This document shows, one piece after another, positions 8,220-16,394 of a stretch of DNA of 64,000 nt. The notes beneath the pieces were generated by a model. That model was not told where the DNA came from. It made no database searches and worked only from the letters and a program-made list of their open reading frames with translations. This DNA comes from Nitrospirota bacterium (GTDB lineage Bacteria; Nitrospirota; Thermodesulfovibrionia; Thermodesulfovibrionales; Dissulfurispiraceae): assembly GCA_040752355.1 (NCBI GenBank), contig JBFMHE010000017.1, positions 1 through 64,000 of the forward strand. The letters run 5' to 3'. Both the position numbers and the translations under genes were made by a program. How positions within the stretch are numbered: position 1 is the first letter of the stretch; each line of letters starts with the position of its first letter.

Positions 8220-9203
8220 CTACCTGCGATAGTCGGCTAAAGAAACCACATTGCTCTTTCCCTTGCTGGCCGGCTTCGCTGTCTTTTCCGTGGTCCCTTT
8301 TTTCCCTTTCACGCTTTTGGCAGCGGTTTTGAGCGTGGTCGTCTTTTTACCCTTTGCGCTTTTTGCAGGGGCCTTCGATGCGATCTCATTGCTCTCTTTC
8401 TTTGTCACGGTTTTTTTCTCCCTACTTCTTTTTTCCTTCCTTGTGCCGTTTTTATTTCTACCTGCAGTGGGATGTTCTTCCAAATCGATGCCGAATACCG
8501 CGGACAGGTCGGATTCATCAATGATGCGGGAGCTTTTCCCGGCAGCCTTTGCAAGGAGCTTGTCCGCCTTGCCTGCCACCGCCTGTTGTATCAGATCGCC
8601 TATTTCAGCCTTTCTCAGGGTGAAGAACAGTTTGGGGTCCTCATCGAGCCGCGCGCCTGTGCCGTAGAGTACGGCGGACACATGCTTGCACATGTATGCC
8701 CAGTCGGGACAGGAGCAACTAAAGGTGATTTCTTTAGGGGAGGGGAACATACCGGACTTTTCTGCAGTGAACACTTCTCCCAGCGCTTTGGGGAATTTCC
8801 CCTCTATGAGCTCCTGGAGAGACTCCAGCATGCCCTCGCAGGCTGACCGTATTTCTTTCCAGATATTCTTTTGGAGCGCTGCTATTTTGATGGATACTTT
8901 ATATGGTTTCGAACGCGATCCCTGGACGAGTGCCTGTATCTCTCCGGGCTCGATGCGGAGATCGAGCACCGTCCCGTGGCGGACATAGCTTCGCCCCCTG
9001 CCGATGCGGTTGCTGTAATCCGCATACTGTTCCAGATTGCGGTTCCACGCCTTGCCCCACCAGGTGCGCGCAATGCTTTTGCCTTCGAGAACGACCGGCA
9101 TGAGGCCCGGACTCTTCTTCAAGAGCTCTTTCAGCTTTTTTGCTGCCTTTTCTTTTTTCCGGGCAACCGGCACGTATTCGGGAAATCTGTTCCAGTAGCT
9201 CAT
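8220..9203 (-). CDS. SWIM zinc-finger protein with basic Lys/Ala-rich tail
   Basis: 327 residues. Residues 1-150 form an alpha/beta domain with the conserved GKSIARTWWGKAWN segment; the SWIM zinc finger is C163-x-C165-x6-C172-x-H174. From about residue 250 onward the protein is a low-complexity lysine/alanine/threonine tail (repeats of KSxKGKK), histone H1-like and expected to bind nucleic acid. Bacterial SWIM proteins of this kind are typically paired with an SNF2-family helicase, and one lies on the same strand at 11258-13918. Here the two are separated by about 2 kb of toxin-antitoxin type genes. A role in DNA remodelling or repair is inferred only. Confidence 0.88.
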   Translation of the reverse strand: MSYWNRFPEYVPVARKKEKAAKKLKELLKKSPGLMPVVLEGKSIARTWWGKAWNRNLEQYADYSNRIGRGRSYVRHGTVLDLRIEPGEIQALVQGSRSKPYKVSIKIAALQKNIWKEIRSACEGMLESLQELIEGKFPKALGEVFTAEKSGMFPSPKEITFSCSCPDWAYMCKHVSAVLYGTGARLDEDPKLFFTLRKAEIGDLIQQAVAGKADKLLAKAAGKSSRIIDESDLSAVFGIDLEEHPTAGRNKNGTRKEKRSREKKTVTKKESNEIASKAPAKSAKGKKTTTLKTAAKSVKGKKGTTEKTAKPASKGKSNVVSLADYRR

Positions 9204-9337
9204 GAGCGCATGCTCCTTTTACGGTGTAAAGCCATTTTTTAGTTTACCATAGGAACGCTTGCAGGGACCTGTGTCCCCGGCGTCACTAAGGCGTAAAAGG
9301 AAAAGACAGGAAGGGAATCGGGGGGCAAAAAAAGAGC

Positions 9338-9739
9338 CTATGTCCTCGACGGCTCGAATTTAAGAACATTAAGACCATGTATATTCTTGAAATGCTTATA
9401 GTTGGCGGTTGCCAGCGCAGCATTGTGTATTATTGCTGATGCAGCAATAAGCGCATCGACAGTTCTCAACCCATCGGATAAGGCATATCGCTCAAGCAGG
9501 AGAATTGCTTTCTCATATATTTTCTCATCGGGATAAATCATGGCGGGGAAGTTTGCTTTTATGAACTCCTTCACGGTTTTTAGCTCCCTTTTATCCAGGC
9601 ATCCCTGTATGAGCTCCATCACACAGAGAGCGCTTACAAGCCTTTTTTTAGAGGAGGTATGAGCGATAAATTCCTGTGCGTTTTGATCTCCCCTGAAATA
9701 CCAGATAAGCACATCGGTATCAAAGATTATCTTTGAAAT
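9338..9739 (-). CDS. vapC: PIN-domain toxin, VapC type (non-ATG start)
   Basis: About 133 residues if started at the ATT codon 9739-9737, which has AGGA about 7 nt upstream. PIN-domain acidic residues are present: D7 and D9 in IIFDTDVLIWYFRG, a Glu in VMELIQG and an Asp in TVDALIAASA. The first in-frame ATG/GTG/TTG is GTG 9712, which would remove the first catalytic Asp, so a start at ATT 9739 or ATA 9730 is required. The start overlaps the antitoxin stop codon (9727-9729), so translation is coupled. VapC toxins are Mg2+-dependent ribonucleases cutting tRNA or rRNA, held inactive by the upstream antitoxin. Confidence 0.85.
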   Translation of the reverse strand: MSKIIFDTDVLIWYFRGDQNAQEFIAHTSSKKRLVSALCVMELIQGCLDKRELKTVKEFIKANFPAMIYPDEKIYEKAILLLERYALSDGLRTVDALIAASAIIHNAALATANYKHFKNIHGLNVLKFEPSRT

Positions 9740-9966
9740 CGCTCTTTCCTCCGCTCATTGAGCCATTGTGCTGCATCCTTTAAGTCTTTTCTATCCTTCC
9801 ACATGCCGAACCCAACAGGGTTGAATTTCTTTTCATTTTTCTTGAAGGGTTTTAACGTGGCGACAGGCTCGCCGCGCATGGTGATAACCACCTCATTGCC
9901 CTTCCTGACACTTTCAAGAATCGCAGCCGCCCTGTTCCTGAGCTCCTTTGCCGTCGCCGTCTTCAT
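9727..9966 (-). CDS. vapB: Phd/YefM-type antitoxin partner of VapC
   Basis: 79 residues from ATG 9966, which is preceded by GAGGTGGAGT. The N-terminal half, MKTATAKELRNRAAAILESV ... GNEVVITMRGEPVATLKPF, is a typical Phd/YefM DNA-binding fold. The C-terminal half is short and charged (KDLKDAAQWLNERRKERF), the part that normally plugs the toxin active site. It overlaps the vapC start. The direct and inverted repeats immediately upstream (9978-10006) are the expected autoregulatory operator. Confidence 0.87.
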   Translation of the reverse strand: MKTATAKELRNRAAAILESVRKGNEVVITMRGEPVATLKPFKKNEKKFNPVGFGMWKDRKDLKDAAQWLNERRKERFQR

Positions 9967-9977
9967 ACTCCACCTCA

Positions 9978-10006
9978 AAGTGTATATTTTGAAGTGTATA
10001 CTATAC
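9978..10006 (-). promoter_or_regulatory. Operator/promoter of the vapBC module
   Basis: Direct repeats AAGTGTATA at 9978-9986 and 9992-10000 are offset by 14 bp. The second merges into a perfect inverted repeat, GTATA-C-TATAC, at 9996-10006. On the minus strand this includes TATAGT, a plausible -10 element. The position directly upstream of the antitoxin start fits autorepression by the antitoxin or toxin-antitoxin complex. Confidence 0.6.
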
Positions 10007-10188
10007 TCTACGCGGCTGTCAAATGAACACGTGATGAGAGAGTAAATGTTCCAGGTGGCATTTCAAGCATTCCAGGATATATCAGAGTGGCTTAAAACCG
10101 GGTTGTTAAAAAGACTTTTTGAATTTTTAAAAAAAGGCTAAGCCCCGAGGGGTAGAACCGGGATGATAACAATGGTGGAATCCAAGAC

Positions 10189-10452
10189 TCAGCTTTTTGT
10201 TCGGCGCGTTATATCGCCAATTCCCAGTAGCAGCCCTTTTACCGAGATATCCTCGTCGATCTCATCCCAGTGCAGACCGGTTCCTCCCCCGCTGATGATA
10301 TAGCGGGAGCGAGCTTCAGGGGTGGCCCTCATAAGGCGGGGAAAATATGCGAGCGGTACGCCGAGCTTTCTGCCGTCGGCAAGCTCCACCCACATTGTTT
10401 CTTCGTCAAAGGCGACCTTTCTTGCTAAAGGCTCAACTGCCAAAGTATTCAT
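10189..10452 (-). CDS. DUF2442 family protein
   Basis: 87 residues from ATG 10452 (AGGGTG 5 nt upstream). The sequence has the DUF2442 layout: a beta strand segment VAFDEETMWVELADGRKLGVPLAYFPRL followed by LHWDEIDEDISVKGLLLG at the C-terminus. DUF2442 proteins frequently neighbour DUF4160 proteins and are considered candidate antitoxins or DNA-binding partners. No DUF4160 frame is visible beside it, so it may be an orphan. It lies between two toxin-antitoxin modules on the same strand. Confidence 0.8.
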   Translation of the reverse strand: MNTLAVEPLARKVAFDEETMWVELADGRKLGVPLAYFPRLMRATPEARSRYIISGGGTGLHWDEIDEDISVKGLLLGIGDITRRTKS

Positions 10453-10527
10453 TCCAGCACCCTGCAATCAATGTCTTGTTTTTCTCCACCACTTCCGTCT
10501 GACCGCGCTGCCTTATTCGATACGGTT

Positions 10528-10851
10528 TTAGATGCGGCTGGATACTTTCAGCGCCTCTTCGAGAAAGGTTTCCTTTCTGTTTGCCTCCAGCTCTTCGGAC
10601 GTATACCCGATGGCCTCTATAGGCTCAAACACCCTGCCTGCCGCAAGACCCAGGAGCTCAAGTCGTTCTCTGAGGTTCATGCCTTTGAAATCCTCAGAGA
10701 TGACGATAACGTCGATATCGCTGTCCTCCCGTGCATTCCCCCTGGCATATGATCCGTAAAGGAGAATCGCCTGAGGGGTCACCCCGAGCTTTGTGATTTC
10801 GGCTGCGTAACGGTCAAGAATTATCTTAATTTCTCTGTCTGTTTTAACCAT
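10528..10851 (-). CDS. mntA: MNT-type minimal nucleotidyltransferase (antitoxin)
   Basis: 107 residues. The polymerase-beta nucleotidyltransferase core is intact: GSYARG at 33-38 and DSDIDV with metal-binding D45 and D47. In MNT/HEPN modules this protein AMPylates and neutralises the HEPN RNase toxin. The upstream HEPN gene overlaps it by 31 bp in the usual HEPN-MNT order. The C-terminal helix region is short, as in minimal nucleotidyltransferases. Confidence 0.87.
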   Translation of the reverse strand: MVKTDREIKIILDRYAAEITKLGVTPQAILLYGSYARGNAREDSDIDVIVISEDFKGMNLRERLELLGLAAGRVFEPIEAIGYTSEELEANRKETFLEEALKVSSRI

Positions 10852-11210
10852 CCAACAACCTCTCTCGTTTTATCAAGGTAGGCCGACACCACTTCTTCAG
10901 GAAATGACTCTGTCAGCGAGCCGAAATCTTCCGGGTATCTGGTGACGACGCTTGCATTGTTTATCTTTGAAATAAACTCAAAATGAACGTTTGAAAAGCT
11001 GAGCCCGGCAAGCTTTGCTAGGTAAAGCAGATTATGTGTTCTCGGAGGGGTCTTGTCATTGACTTCGGCGGCCACAGCTTTCAGCATCTTTTCTATAGAA
11101 AGATGGCACATGAAAACTACATAGATATAACGACCGGTCTTCAACATGTGCTCGGCGGTGTCAAGATCGTATGCCGCTGATTTGATGAAGTTCTCCGTAT
11201 CCTTTCTCAT
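10821..11210 (-). CDS. hepT: HEPN-domain protein, toxin of the MNT/HEPN module
   Basis: 129 residues from ATG 11210; a GTG immediately before it at 11213 is an alternative, and the ribosome site is weak. It is an all-helical HEPN domain (DTENFIKSAAYDLDTAEHML ... LSIEKMLKA), with the conserved PPRTHNLLYLAKLAGL segment containing the Arg and His of the RNase motif. Family members are metal-independent ribonucleases silenced by the adjacent MNT protein, which overlaps it by 31 bp. Confidence 0.85.
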   Translation of the reverse strand: MRKDTENFIKSAAYDLDTAEHMLKTGRYIYVVFMCHLSIEKMLKAVAAEVNDKTPPRTHNLLYLAKLAGLSFSNVHFEFISKINNASVVTRYPEDFGSLTESFPEEVVSAYLDKTREVVGWLKQTEKLR

Positions 11211-11257
11211 CACCTATACATTAGAACACGACAGGACAAAAGTAAAGTAGTATCTCC

Positions 11258-13918
11258 TCACAAGCTGAGGCTGAAGAGGCCCACCAACTCCTCGTTGCTC
11301 ATCTCCGTAATCCATTCCTCTCCGCTACCGCGTATAACTTCCCCGGACAGTTTTATCTTGCTTTCGATCATTGCGTCTATCTTCTCCTCTATCGTGCCTT
11401 TTGTTATGAACTTATGCACGAGGACGTTCTTTTTCTGGCCGATCCTGAAGGCCCTGTCCGTGGCCTGGTTCTCTACCGCGGGGTTCCACCACCGGTCGAA
11501 ATGGATCACGTGATTCGCCTCTGTGAGGTTCAGTCCTATGCCGCCGGCTTTCAACGACAGCACCATGAAGGGTATGTACTCACCGCCCTGAAACCGCTCC
11601 ACGATCTCCTTTCTCTTGCCTACAGGCGTGCCCCCGTGCAGCACAAGCCCTCCCCTGCCGAATACCCTTTCCAGGAAACCTGCCAAGGGAGCGGTCATTT
11701 CTCTGAACTGGGTAAAGACCAGCGCTTTTTCTCTCTTTTCGTGAATTGTTTCGCAGACCTCCCTGAGCCGCTGGAGCTTCCCGCTGTCGTCTTCCTCGAA
11801 ATCCCCTGTCCCGAGGTAATGGTCGGGATGATTGCAGAGCTGCTTGAACTTCGCGAGCGCGGCGAGGATCATTCCCTTCCGCTGTATCCCTTCTGCGCTT
11901 CGGACCGCTTCCTCCAATTCCCCGACCAGTTTTTTATAGAGGAGCACCTGTTTTTTGCTTAACAGCGCATAGGTCTTCATCTCCACTTTTTCGGGCAGGT
12001 CTGCTATGACCGCCTTATCGCTCTTCATCCGCCGCAGGATATAGGGGCTGATTATTTTGCGCAGCCGTGCATAACCCTCGGGATCTTTTCCCAGCTTTTT
12101 CGTGAAACTGCCGAATTCCGGCATGCTGCCGAGGAGCCCCGGATTGATAAAGTCGAACAGCGACCACACATCGGAAAGCCTGTTTTCCACCGGAGTACCG
12201 GTCACGGCGATCCTATTCTTTGCTGCAAGTTTCTTGATCGTCCCGGCCTGCTTTGTAGACGGATTCTTTATTGCCTGCGCTTCATCGAGGATGACATAGT
12301 TCCATTCATGTTTTTGAAGCCACTCGTACTTCTGGACCAGTGAATAGGTGGTGATAACGAGGTCGTACCTGTCGAGCTCTTCGGAGCCCAGGGGATCGAC
12401 TTTCTTTTCGGGCCGCGCTTCGGGGTGCGCGATGAAGAACTCTATATCCGGCGCAAAACGTTCTATTTCAGCGGACCAGTTCGCAAGCAGTGATGCGGGT
12501 AGTACAAGGAGGCTCGACTGCTTTAACCCTTTTGACTTTAAAATATGCAGCAAGGCCAGTATCTGGACGGTCTTGCCGAGCCCCATATCGTCCGCAAGGC
12601 ACATCCCGAAACGGAGGGAATGGAGGAAGCAGAGCCAGTCCACCCCGCGTTGCTGGTAGGGCCTGAGCTTGGCTTTGAAGGAATGCCCCGGTTTTGTGGA
12701 AGCTATGAGGGCCGGGGTGCGCAGCTTCCGGAGAACGGAGTCCAGCCACTGTCCGTTCGTTACCTCTATGCTTCCATCTTCCTCAGGCATATGCAGCGCT
12801 GCCCCGGGGTTGAGCTGCAGGCGGAGGGCATCTCTCAGATTGAAATCTCCTGCTTTCATCAGCTCCTGTGCCTCTTCATAGGCGGCGAGGGTTTGGCGCA
12901 GTTTTTCGGGGTCGACCGCTACCCATTTGTTCTTGATGAAGGCAAGGCCTTCTGCGGAGAGCAGCAGGCGCCGGGCCTCTTCCGGAGAGACCGGGGTATC
13001 TCCAAGAAATAATTGCGGATCGAAGTTTAAGAGGGCATCCATACCTACATAAGAGGGCTGGTCGTCACCTACGGTGATGCGCAGTTTCATGCCGGCGGTG
13101 TTCCCTTTCCACCAATCGGGGATCCTGCACAGGATACCTGATTTTTCATAGAGCGGGATTTCCTTGAGAAAGGTGTAAGCCTCTTGCGCCGACCAGGCAA
13201 GGGGATGGAACAGTTCACCGCTCTCAAGAAGCCCGGAAATGAGGGGGCTCTCTTTTGCGGCGAGTTGTACGGTTGCCAGCAGTTCCAGCAATTTCTTGCT
13301 CTCTTTTCCGAACTCTTCCAGTGCGTATTTCAGGGGGAGGTGTTTTGATGTGCCCTGCTTGCTCAAGCCTGTTGAATAGGTGGCGAGAAAGGCGAAGGGA
13401 TACTCTTCCTTTTTGCTTTCCACCAGGTGGAAATAGACCCTGCCCACGAGATGCACATGGGGACTGTATGCTTTGAAGAAATCCTCAACAGAACCGTCGT
13501 ACTTCTTGATTTCCCGCTGGAACACGGCGTTGAGGCCGCGCACGATGTTTCTTAGGAGGTCCTCATTTATATAGAGTTCCCCGGGCATGAGCGGAGCATT
13601 GCTCAGCGTTCTGTCCAGTTCGTCCTCATCAAGGGTTATCGTTACACGATGCCGCCTTGTTTCGAGGTCGGGAGTCCTGACCAGTTTCTTTGCAAACAGG
13701 GCGGCAAAGCCCCTGAAGAACTCAAGGGAAGGCGAGAGGGTAACAGAAGTGTCGCTGAAGCCCAGGAACAAAAAGGCGGCTTCGGGATCGGAGACGAACC
13801 GCCTGTGCATCTCCTGCTCCAGCAACTGGCGGCTCTTGTTTATCTGTTCATCCGTGTCGGACCATTCCAGCTGCACGGAGCGGTCAGGCATGACTACTGC
13901 TTGTAATTCCCGGTGCAT
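11258..13918 (-). CDS. SNF2-family DNA helicase/translocase
   Basis: 886 residues from ATG 13918 (AAGG about 8 nt upstream). An upstream ATG at 14062 would add 48 residues, overlap purB and lacks a ribosome site. The N-terminal ~430 residues are the variable region of bacterial SNF2 proteins. The helicase core follows: motif I DDMGLGKT, motif II DEAQ, motif III TGTPVENR, and C-terminal lobe motifs GLNLTEANHVI and DRAFRIGQKK. It is a double-stranded DNA translocase; the function is probably repair or remodelling together with the SWIM protein at 8220-9203, from which it is separated by toxin-antitoxin genes. Its base composition is less GC-rich than purB beside it. Confidence 0.92.
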   Translation of the reverse strand: MHRELQAVVMPDRSVQLEWSDTDEQINKSRQLLEQEMHRRFVSDPEAAFLFLGFSDTSVTLSPSLEFFRGFAALFAKKLVRTPDLETRRHRVTITLDEDELDRTLSNAPLMPGELYINEDLLRNIVRGLNAVFQREIKKYDGSVEDFFKAYSPHVHLVGRVYFHLVESKKEEYPFAFLATYSTGLSKQGTSKHLPLKYALEEFGKESKKLLELLATVQLAAKESPLISGLLESGELFHPLAWSAQEAYTFLKEIPLYEKSGILCRIPDWWKGNTAGMKLRITVGDDQPSYVGMDALLNFDPQLFLGDTPVSPEEARRLLLSAEGLAFIKNKWVAVDPEKLRQTLAAYEEAQELMKAGDFNLRDALRLQLNPGAALHMPEEDGSIEVTNGQWLDSVLRKLRTPALIASTKPGHSFKAKLRPYQQRGVDWLCFLHSLRFGMCLADDMGLGKTVQILALLHILKSKGLKQSSLLVLPASLLANWSAEIERFAPDIEFFIAHPEARPEKKVDPLGSEELDRYDLVITTYSLVQKYEWLQKHEWNYVILDEAQAIKNPSTKQAGTIKKLAAKNRIAVTGTPVENRLSDVWSLFDFINPGLLGSMPEFGSFTKKLGKDPEGYARLRKIISPYILRRMKSDKAVIADLPEKVEMKTYALLSKKQVLLYKKLVGELEEAVRSAEGIQRKGMILAALAKFKQLCNHPDHYLGTGDFEEDDSGKLQRLREVCETIHEKREKALVFTQFREMTAPLAGFLERVFGRGGLVLHGGTPVGKRKEIVERFQGGEYIPFMVLSLKAGGIGLNLTEANHVIHFDRWWNPAVENQATDRAFRIGQKKNVLVHKFITKGTIEEKIDAMIESKIKLSGEVIRGSGEEWITEMSNEELVGLFSLSL

Positions 13919-14024
13919 GGAGAGTGCCTTGTTGTTTTTATTGCATTGCACGCTGAAGGGTGAAAGGCCTGCCGCCGCGTTTTTACCTTTTAATTTTATA
14001 GTATTTGCAGCGGCCAGGTCTTCT

Positions 14025-15320
14025 CTACTCTCCGAATACTCTTTTGAATATGTAATCGACATTTCTGAGATAATACGTTAAGTCAAAGAGGTGCTCGATT
14101 TCTTGCGGTGAAAGGTACGTGGCAATGTCACTGTCCTCCTGCAGGAGCTTCATGAAACTTATCCCCTTGCCCCAGCTCTCCATGGCGTTGCGCTGTACCA
14201 TCGCATAGGCATCCTCGCGGGAGAGCCCCTTTTCGACGAGGGCGAGCATCGCCCGCTGCGAATTGAAGAGACCGTAGCTCCTGTCCATATTCGCCCTCAT
14301 CCGTTCGGGATAGACGAAGAGGTCCTTGAGAATCCCCTTCAGCCGGTTGAGCATATAGTCGACCAGTATGGTGCTGTCGGGTATGATGATCCTCTCGACC
14401 GAAGAGTGGGAGATGTCCCGCTCGTGCCAGAGGGCGACATCCTCGAGCGCGGCGAGGGCATTGGCGCGGACGACCCGCGCGAGGCCGGACAGGTTCTCGG
14501 AACCGACAGGATTCCGCTTGTGCGGCATTGCAGAAGACCCCTTTTGCCCGGGGGTAAACGGTTCTTCCGCCTCGAGCACTTCGGTCCTCTGGAGGTGCCT
14601 GATCTCGACTGCGGTCTTTTCGACCAATGCGGCGATCAGTGCGAGCGTGGTCATGTACTCGGCATGTCGGTCGCGCTGCACAACCTGGGTCGCCACAGGT
14701 TCCGGAGAGAGCCCCAGCTTTGCACAGACTTTCTCTTCCAGCTCGGTGGGGATATTGGAGAAGGTGCCGACAGCGCCCGAGAACTTGCCGATGCTCACCA
14801 CCTCCCTGGCGCGCTCCATTCTCGCGAGGTTCCGTTTCGCATCCTCGTACCAGAGCGCGAACTTCAGCCCGAAGGTCATGGGCTCGGCATGGATGCCGTG
14901 GCTCCTGCCCATGCAGGGCGTCTCCTTGTACTTCAGAGCCTGCGCCTTCAGCACCTCCATGAGCTCCCTGAGGTCCCTGATGATGATATCGGCAGCCTCT
15001 CGCATGAGCAGGGAGAGGGCGGTGTCGACGACATCGGAGGAGGTGAGGCCTTTGTGAACGAAACGGGACTCGGGACCTACGAATTCGGCGACCGAGGTGA
15101 GAAAGGCGATGACATCGTGCTTCACCGTCTTCTCGATCTCGTCGATCCTGCCGACATCGAAGCGGGCCTTTTCCTTTATCACCGCTACCGCCTCCGGGGG
15201 GATCTCCCCGAGCTCGGCCCACGCCTCGCACGCGGCGATCTCGACGTCGAGCCATTTCCGGAACCTGTTCTCAGGCTCCCACAACCTGCCCATTTCAGGA
15301 CGCGTATATCGTGGAATCAT
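14025..15320 (-). CDS. purB: Adenylosuccinate lyase
   Basis: 431 residues, full length for the short PurB class. It catalyses two steps of purine synthesis, cleaving SAICAR to AICAR and adenylosuccinate to AMP, releasing fumarate. The fumarase/aspartase superfamily signature GSSAMPHKRNP is complete, and the N-terminal IPRYTRPEMGRLW is typical. The catalytic SHG-containing segment (GRSHGIHAEP) is near 140. The start is fixed by AGGAGG 4 nt upstream of ATG 15320. Its leader contains heptad array A, which reaches back to the truB stop codon. Confidence 0.96.
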   Translation of the reverse strand: MIPRYTRPEMGRLWEPENRFRKWLDVEIAACEAWAELGEIPPEAVAVIKEKARFDVGRIDEIEKTVKHDVIAFLTSVAEFVGPESRFVHKGLTSSDVVDTALSLLMREAADIIIRDLRELMEVLKAQALKYKETPCMGRSHGIHAEPMTFGLKFALWYEDAKRNLARMERAREVVSIGKFSGAVGTFSNIPTELEEKVCAKLGLSPEPVATQVVQRDRHAEYMTTLALIAALVEKTAVEIRHLQRTEVLEAEEPFTPGQKGSSAMPHKRNPVGSENLSGLARVVRANALAALEDVALWHERDISHSSVERIIIPDSTILVDYMLNRLKGILKDLFVYPERMRANMDRSYGLFNSQRAMLALVEKGLSREDAYAMVQRNAMESWGKGISFMKLLQEDSDIATYLSPQEIEHLFDLTYYLRNVDYIFKRVFGE

Positions 15321-15354
15321 GTATCCTCCTGGAAGTAATAAGCTTTCAACAACT

Positions 15355-15516
15355 AGCGGTCAGCCGTCAGCCATCAGCTCTCAGCAAAAGCAAGGAAGCG
15401 CTCAGCCATCAGCTTTCAGCAATGCAGCAATCAGCAATCAGTTTCTCTATTAATAAATACTTATAAGTGCCGTCTCTCTTTGTCCTTTGCTGATTGCTGA
15501 CAGCTGATGGCTGTCT
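15355..15516. repeat. Heptad array A (AGCNNTC words, inverted arms), truB-purB gap
   Basis: Left arm: tandem 7-bp words from 15355 to 15446: AGCGGTC, AGCCGTC, AGCCATC, AGCTCTC, two diverged words, AGCGCTC, AGCCATC, AGCTTTC, an 8-bp word, AGCAATC twice. The spacer 15447-15488 includes the perfect palindrome ACTTATAAGT. Right arm, opposite orientation: GCTGATT, GCTGACA, GCTGATG, GCTGTCT at 15489-15516. The last word touches the truB stop codon (15516-15518). It could fold as a long imperfect hairpin. Confidence 0.85.
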
Positions 15517-16394
15517 TAAAGCTTGAATAACCTTTCTATCTTAATAGAATTATTCCGTATCTTTCCAATGCCGAAGAGGGCGCCCTCGGCATCCTTGAGC
15601 CGGATGAACGAAGACCGGAGCCGCTCCTCCACCCTTCCGCTCTCCTGTGCGAGGCAGACGGGATTCCCGTTTTGCGCCCTTTTGAGGTCGTTGCCGGAGA
15701 GCTGCTGCTCGGGCAGATGGCCGAGGGCGCGGTCGATGGAAAAGAGGGCGGAAGACTTCTCCGGCAGCTCCTCGACGGCCGCCGCGGTCTCGATAGTGAA
15801 GCCGCCTATGCGGGTGCGCCGCAATTCGGTGACATAGGCGCCTGTCCCCAGGGCGTTGCCGATATCGTTGCAGAGCGAGCGGAGGTACGTTCCTTTTGAG
15901 CACGATACCCGGACGGTAACGTAGGGGAGCGCGAAGGTCAGGAGCTCGATCGAGCTGATTGTCACCTTCCTCGCCTTTCTCTCGACCTCGACCCCGGCCC
16001 TGGCGAGCTTGTAGAGCGGCGTCCCTGCCACTTTGACAGCCGAATACATGGGAGGCATCTGCTCGATAGCGCCGACAAAAGCGTGCGCTGCTCTCTCTAC
16101 CGCCTCCCGCGTCACCGGCAGGTCATCGACCCTGCTGACGACGACGCCTTCCGCATCATACGTATCCGTAGACTCCCCGAGCTTCATGGTCATGACATAC
16201 TCTTTGTCCAGATCGGCGAGAAAGCCGGTGATCTTCGTCGCCTCATTCAGGCAGACCAGGAGCACTCCGGTGGCAAGCGGATCGAGCGTGCCGGCATGCC
16301 CCGCTTTCCTTACCTTGAAGCGCCGCTTTACCGCGGTCACCGCATCCTGCGAGGTGACGTCAAGAGCTTTGTTGAGATTGACTACTATATTCAT
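15516..16394 (-). CDS. truB: tRNA pseudouridine(55) synthase
   Basis: 292 residues. It converts U55 of the T-loop of tRNAs to pseudouridine. The signature GHAGTLDPLATGVL with the catalytic Asp is at about residues 32-45, followed by KEYVMTMKLGESTDTYD and the RVSCSKGTYLRSL motif III. The N-terminus is short (NIVVNLNKALDVTSQDAV) in place of the commoner G-x-L-x-x-D-K-P. The gene overlaps the lptD 3' end by 35 bp, so the two are probably translated from the same message. Its stop codon borders heptad array A. Confidence 0.95.
   Translation of the reverse strand: MNIVVNLNKALDVTSQDAVTAVKRRFKVRKAGHAGTLDPLATGVLLVCLNEATKITGFLADLDKEYVMTMKLGESTDTYDAEGVVVSRVDDLPVTREAVERAAHAFVGAIEQMPPMYSAVKVAGTPLYKLARAGVEVERKARKVTISSIELLTFALPYVTVRVSCSKGTYLRSLCNDIGNALGTGAYVTELRRTRIGGFTIETAAAVEELPEKSSALFSIDRALGHLPEQQLSGNDLKRAQNGNPVCLAQESGRVEERLRSSFIRLKDAEGALFGIGKIRNNSIKIERLFKL

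Noticed and set aside
9264-9277. GGGAC-CTGT-GTCCC hairpin downstream of vapC as terminator or REP
   Set aside because: Not followed by a T-run in the direction of transcription and only a single copy seen in the window.
13919-14062. N-terminal extension of the SNF2 gene from ATG 14062
   Set aside because: Overlaps purB by 38 bp, lacks a ribosome site, and adds a low-complexity polar stretch.
15355-15516. CRISPR interpretation of the repeat arrays
   Set aside because: Word length is 7-8 bp without 20-45 bp repeats, no regular spacers, arms are inverted, and no cas gene is in the window.
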